Source: Pseudoscleropodium purum (lineage: Eukaryota; Streptophyta; Bryopsida; Hypnales; Brachytheciaceae). From it: a stretch of 64,000 nt of DNA. The stretch is taken from positions 17,577,410-17,641,409 of the forward strand of contig OZ017802.1 in NCBI GenBank assembly GCA_963969395.1, written 5' to 3'. The translations under genes were made by a program, and so were the position numbers. A model generated the notes under the pieces. That model worked only from the letters and a program-made list of their open reading frames with translations, was not told the DNA's origin and did not search any database. Positions 59,462-64,000 of the stretch are shown here, piece by piece; position 1 is the stretch's first letter, and the number at the start of each line of letters is the position of its first letter.

Positions 59462-62400
59462 TTATATGCCGGAACTGCCGCCTCCAGACAAATTTGATAG
59501 TATGACATATGCAAAAAGCACGGACGAGGAAAAGAGAGAAATCCATGTTCCACTGGGAACCATCTCCATGGCTGCTGTGACTGGAGATGTCTCTCGGCCT
59601 TCTGCCCACAGACGCAACCGTTCTGCCTCTGCTGCATACACTGCTCTTCCCTGTTCACGTGCACTAGGGATTAAATACATGCTCGAACAACAGCTCTTCG
59701 GCTATATCATTTCTCAACGTAAGCGGGGGGATGTAAATTTATTCCAGATTCATGTCTCAAAATACTAATGACCACTTCAGTCTTCCATAGATAAGGTTAA
59801 TTTACAAAGGGATGCGGTACGTACCTCTTGATCAAACCAACGACCACGCCTGAACCAAGCGTTCAGAATGGCCAAAACGATGCGAGGAGGGGTGAGATAA
59901 TTGATAGCCTTGCCAGTGCCTTTCACAGACCTTAGGCCGGGTACCAACGCTTGAGCAACGGTCTCCGGTTGCTCGCAAATTATATTGAAAACTTGCTTGT
60001 TTTGGAGAGTAGCACCACTGCAAAACAAATAATGCCATTTGAGAAACCAATGAGCCATCTAACAAATACCTATGCTCATAAACCACGAGGCCAGAGCTCG
60101 TGAATGAAGCCGACTGTATCAGCAGCGACAACGTAAAGAATAATTCTTATCCACAAAATTAGCCTATCGAAGTTGCAAAAGTTATTATACCTGAGGAGCA
60201 GATCAGTAAGAACCATGCCTGGGGAGGCGGTATGGATTCCCACTCGAGAACGCTTACACTCTTGCAACAGGGAAGCGGATAATTGCCGTAGCCCACATTT
60301 TGTTGCTCCGTAACTGTTGTAAGAGAAAGTCAGATATTATAGAGAAAACAAGATCAGACAAAATGAAAAGTAGAATGATAAATCTGAATCCTACGAAAGT
60401 ATTTAACATTTACACTTTTAGTTCAGTAGCTAGTATTACTAATCACGGCATCGAGTGAGTGTCAGAAACTTGCACTGCAGTCAAGGGGGTGCTCGTGCCT
60501 CCAGAACCAGCCCCATCCATGTTAAAAATGTGCCCTCCTCTGGACTGTTTTTTCATGACTCGGATAGCTTCACGTGTGCATATCAAAGAGCCCGTCAAGT
60601 TTGTAGACACAATCTGTAAACAAAGATCTGATCAGTTTCTAAAATAAACAGACCTCGTCGGAAATCCTTTCCTGCAAGAAATTTCTTTGAAGAAGATACG
60701 CGGAAATTGCAGGCCAAAAAATAAGAAACCCACATTAAAAGAAGCGATTAGTACCTGAGTAATTTCTTCATCCGAAAACTCAACAAGAGGCCTGAAACCC
60801 TTATTCATTCCAGCATTATTAATCTACATAAGTCCAACCCCACAACACGGACATTATGAGATCACGAGCAATATTCGTATAGCTCATCGACTGTACTGCA
60901 GCCACCTCTAAGTTAACATACTCGTCATACCAAGCGACCACAAGTAGATGTCACAACTGAACAATTTTCACGTGAAACTAACGGACAGAAGGCATGTAAG
61001 CATTGACAAAAAACCGCTTAAAATTGAGTCCGCACCCAAATATTAATGCTCCCAAACTCTCGCACAGCTGCTTCAGAAAGAGCACGCACGTCCTCACTTT
61101 TCGAAACATCACAAGGGATTCCCACGACCTTAGGGAAACTTTTTAAACTGCTTGTTCCAATCGCATCCTCTGACTCAAGAAAATCGCGATGCATCTCTTC
61201 AACCTCTCGCTGAAGCTCCAACACTGTACTATTCACTGAATCGAGACTGTTCTCCACCAAAAGCAAAATAGTTAAAAACACTCCGTCAATGTACACCAAT
61301 TACCTGTCTAAGACTGCTACCAATAGGGCTACCAACTAAGGTCTCGCAAGAACTGTCAAAAGATCTAAATGGATGCTTCACTTTTTCCATGTAGAAAATA
61401 GGTGAGAGAAGACTATCACCTTCGAGATGTAATGAAAACATTGTCACCAGCTCGCAGAAATTCACGAGCAAGAGCTTTGCCAAGACCACGGGTGCTGCAC
61501 AAGGATGGCGAGGAATGATCGTAAACATTAGATACCATTGTTGTAAATTGATGATCTCCGGCAAGAACATCAGCTTTCAACCATACAATTTCAAAAGCCA
61601 TCGGGAATTCTGAAAGCACACGTCATGAAAATAAAATCATTACTCCTAGTCATGAAGCAATTAACTAATCGCACTGAGCGCTTGGCAACAACTTTGAATA
61701 CACTCCTTGACGACTCATTCTGGAATACCCATGCACGTTCAGCCAGTAGTACTTAATGCTATTTATCAGGTTATTGCAGCAGACGTCACCTATCATACAT
61801 ATCTTCAACACAAAATATAAAATATCATTTCAACTCCTCTAAACCAAGAAACTGGCGCATACCTTCCTGTTATAACTACATTTCGCCGACCTCGTCTCGC
61901 GTGACCCTCCAAAACTTGTCCCGCTCCGATCATTGAGCCTATTACTATTCCGGCAAGCCAACTAAACCAAAGAAGTTCCTGATGAGCCTCAGATCCTGCA
62001 GGTGAAGGGTGGTTTAGGAAACATGAAGCACGATTAATATAAATTCCTCATTTTAGGGGTTCATATTCCTAACGCAGTATGGGCCAAAGAAAAGAGTTTT
62101 CAACTATCCAAATGTGGACCCTGGCGGAAGTATATCAATAAAGATCCTAACCGCACCAATGTCCATATTGCAATTGAAGTTTGAATAACAAGAGAAATCT
62201 AAAATCCAAAGAGCAAACTGACTATACTTTACAGAAGCAAGAGATCTCCAGAATAAATCGTGGGGGAAAAACTCGACATACCGGACAGCTGAAAACCTGT
62301 GGCTAGGATGGCTCCAGTTGCACCCATGATGAACGTGAACTTCCCGAGCTGACTTGAAAACTGATAGCACGCAGATATCACGATAAATCTTCTAACGCAA

Positions 62401-63285
62401 AATGGTCCAACCTCTTAGATGACAAAAATCATAAAGCAGAAGAACCACATGGCAAGCCTAGCAATCAATGAGGAATTTCTCGAGGTAGGTCGGTGCTTCT
62501 ATTCCTTTCGTAGCAAATACAGTTTCATAAAGAATGCCACGTACCGCGAAGAAATCGTCCTCAGCTCTTCGAAGGCCATTGAAAACTTTATCCCTCAACT
62601 TCTCAGTAACCGAAGGAGTAGAACCGTTCAAGAATCCAAGTGGATCCCACCGAAGCTTTGTTTTCTTGGCAGACCTTAACTCAAGCACAGCATCCTCTTT
62701 ATCTTTGAGACCATTAAATGCCCGCACGATTTTCCTGACAATTTTTACTAACTTCGGTTGCTGCCTGGTGCTTTGATGAACCACATCCACTTCCACTTCC
62801 ACATTATCGGAAGAGGAATTCAAATTATCGCTTAACCGGGAGGGCTCCCTGACTTCAATCTCCTCCATAGTCAAGAAATTATCGGCACCATTACCAGCAG
62901 GTAAAACTTCAACCTCACTTTCCGAACTCCTTTGCAGTTTCTCAAAATCTGCTCCTGATCCGACATCCTCCCCTTTTTCCAAATCTCCTTCGGCACCAGA
63001 CCGCACCACAACCGAACGCCTCTTAAACTCCCAAATTCCCCCACGTCCGAACACAGCCGGCCTCCTCTGAACCACAAACCTCGGCGAAAGAAAAGCAGAC
63101 CGAAAGCACAAGGAACCTCCTCCTCTCACCTCACGCATCAAACAAACCTGCACTCTACTCCCTCGCAACGCCAGCCCCGGGGCGCGCATCCGCAACGAAG
63201 CGTGTCCTCCACTCCTGACGCAATTCACAAAATTCGAGTCGGGCCGCACAAGCATGGCCGACGTCGTCCCAGCCATGCTGTACAT
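59462..63285 (-). CDS. NYC1: Chlorophyll b reductase NYC1 (membrane-anchored SDR)
   Basis: Ten exons on the minus strand: 63285-62545, 62360-62282, 61995-61863, 61494-61420, 61246-61036, 60823-60755, 60613-60474, 60313-60191, 60017-59825, 59650-59462; 651 codons with stop, in frame. NYC1 reduces chlorophyll b to 7-hydroxymethyl chlorophyll a in thylakoids, the first step of chlorophyll b and LHCII breakdown. Exon 1 gives a long N-terminal region starting MYSMAGTTSAMLVRP, a likely plastid transit peptide. Exons 2-3 give two membrane spans (FTFIMGATGAILATGFQLSG; WLAGIVIGSMIGAG). The SDR core shows TGSTRGLGKALAREF (cofactor), INIW-INNAG, IFNMDGAGSGG (catalytic Ser region) and AVYGATKCG (YxxxK), then HTASPGMVLTDLLL. 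The tail WISLFSSSVLFAYVIL is a third hydrophobic segment, typical of NYC1 rather than NOL. Intron 7 uses a GC donor. The start ATG could also be 63276. Confidence 0.92.
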
Positions 63286-63507
63286 CACCACAACCGAAAA
63301 ATCCAAAAACGGCTACACAAAACACTCCACGCTCGCGACGCACCTCCAAGCTCACGAAATTGGATCGGAATCGAGAAGATAATCTACGTCAAAAAAATCA
63401 AATCGAAGTAAAATAAAGAATCGAATTGAAGCTCCAAGTAGCGAATAGTGAGGGAAACGTGAGAGTAGTATTTCTTGAGGGTTTAGAACGAAATAGAGGA
63501 GGACCGC

Positions 63508-63700
63508 ACAAGCAAGGCAGACGTCTCGCAGTCACGCTGCACATCGCCACAACCAAAACAATCCAAAAATATATACAATATTCGTCACGCTCTTAACCTC
63601 GAAGTAACGCACAGTTCGCAGACTCAAAACAAAAATCAGAACAAAGTCTACGCCAAATAAATGAAAATTGAAGCAAAACAAATCCAATCCAAGCTCCAAG
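63508..63700 (-). repeat. Partial duplicate of the NYC1 start region in its upstream flank
   Basis: Minus-strand ATG 63544 (ATGTGCAGCGTGACTGCGAG) aligns with the NYC1 start at 63285 (ATGTACAGCATGGCTGGGAC). The match extends through CTTGTGCGG on one side and ATTTTTGGATTGTTTTGGTTGTGG-like leader on the other. It could act as an upstream open frame if transcription starts beyond it, or be simple duplication debris. Confidence 0.6.
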
Positions 63701-64000
63701 AGGCCTGTAACAGCCGCAGTAATGGCGAAGACGGACTGAGAGTAAAATTTGTTGCGGACTAGGAAAAGAACAAGACAGCAAAGACTCCACGATTTTAACT
63801 TCAACGCACCTGCAAGGTCGCGAAATCGAAACGAAACCGGCACGAAATCGGGGCAAAATTGAAATTTGTGCCAATTAAATTCGAACTGGAGCAACGCAAA
63901 TAAGAAGTGAGAACTAAAGGGCGTGTGAGGCGTGAGAATTAAATTTGTCGACGGACTCGAATCAGTCGATGAGAAGACGGCGGACTTCTTCGACCGCACG
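63701..64000. other. Upstream flank of NYC1 to window end
   Basis: Moderately GC-rich sequence. A minus-strand open frame (to 63532) has no recognisable domain and is more likely leader or promoter sequence. Confidence 0.35.

Overview
This is nuclear DNA from a land plant. The three recognisable host genes are intron-rich, have GT-AG introns and are plant-type: a TM9SF/EMP70 endomembrane protein, a TIR protein and chlorophyll b reductase NYC1. They sit in AT-rich, transposon-laden intergenic DNA. A TIR domain without NB-ARC, joined to an Hsp70-like ATPase, together with the kinase and hAT types seen here, suggests a non-seed plant (moss, liverwort or similar). That lineage call is an inference. 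All translations, splice sites and alignments were read by eye.

Layout. 1-1430: AT-rich DNA with a tandem array of about 240-bp units. 1726-5641 (+): seven-exon TM9SF gene, 592 codons. 6985-7912: 3' end of a Ty3/gypsy chromovirus. 7995-8624 (-): TIR exon of a truncated gene. 8625-13851: flank shared with two other blocks of the window. 14589-16270 (+): decayed coiled-coil/RING-like gene split by a hAT MITE. 20293-23477 (-): decayed DDE-type transposase-like gene. 25550-27750 (+): unrecognised decayed gene. 28614-31897: two MITEs and a diverged copy of 10290-12810. 31901-32019: CACTA-type MITE. 32025-44194: a 12.17-kb hAT element with perfect 8-bp target duplications. 44203-44693: the rest of the interrupted duplicate. 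47844-48458: a hAT MITE with a second MITE inside it. 49216-51754 (-): a gene whose splice signals join a TIR exon in frame to an HSPA12/Hsp70-like exon, 695 codons. 51755-54000: its upstream flank, shared with 8625-10826. 56137-58145: a long inverted repeat bounded by 20-bp direct repeats. 59462-63285 (-): ten-exon NYC1 gene with one GC-AG intron. 63508-63700: partial duplicate of the NYC1 first-exon start.

Two systems stand out. The first is the predicted TIR-Hsp70 fusion: an NADase-type TIR with a candidate catalytic glutamate attached to a degenerate actin-fold ATPase. Its truncated sister has lost the ATPase exon next to a retroelement. In both copies, reading through the intron would give a TIR-only protein. 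The second is the large hAT element. It carries remnants of its own transposase (BED-like start and GY-rich tail, catalytic core missing), a protein-kinase-like gene and a gene of about 1150 codons with coiled coil and RING-H2. Each has a CG-rich GGACGG-type array upstream. Short derivatives with the same ends are inserted in two of these genes and elsewhere in the window, so the family seems to have mobilised its own deletion products.
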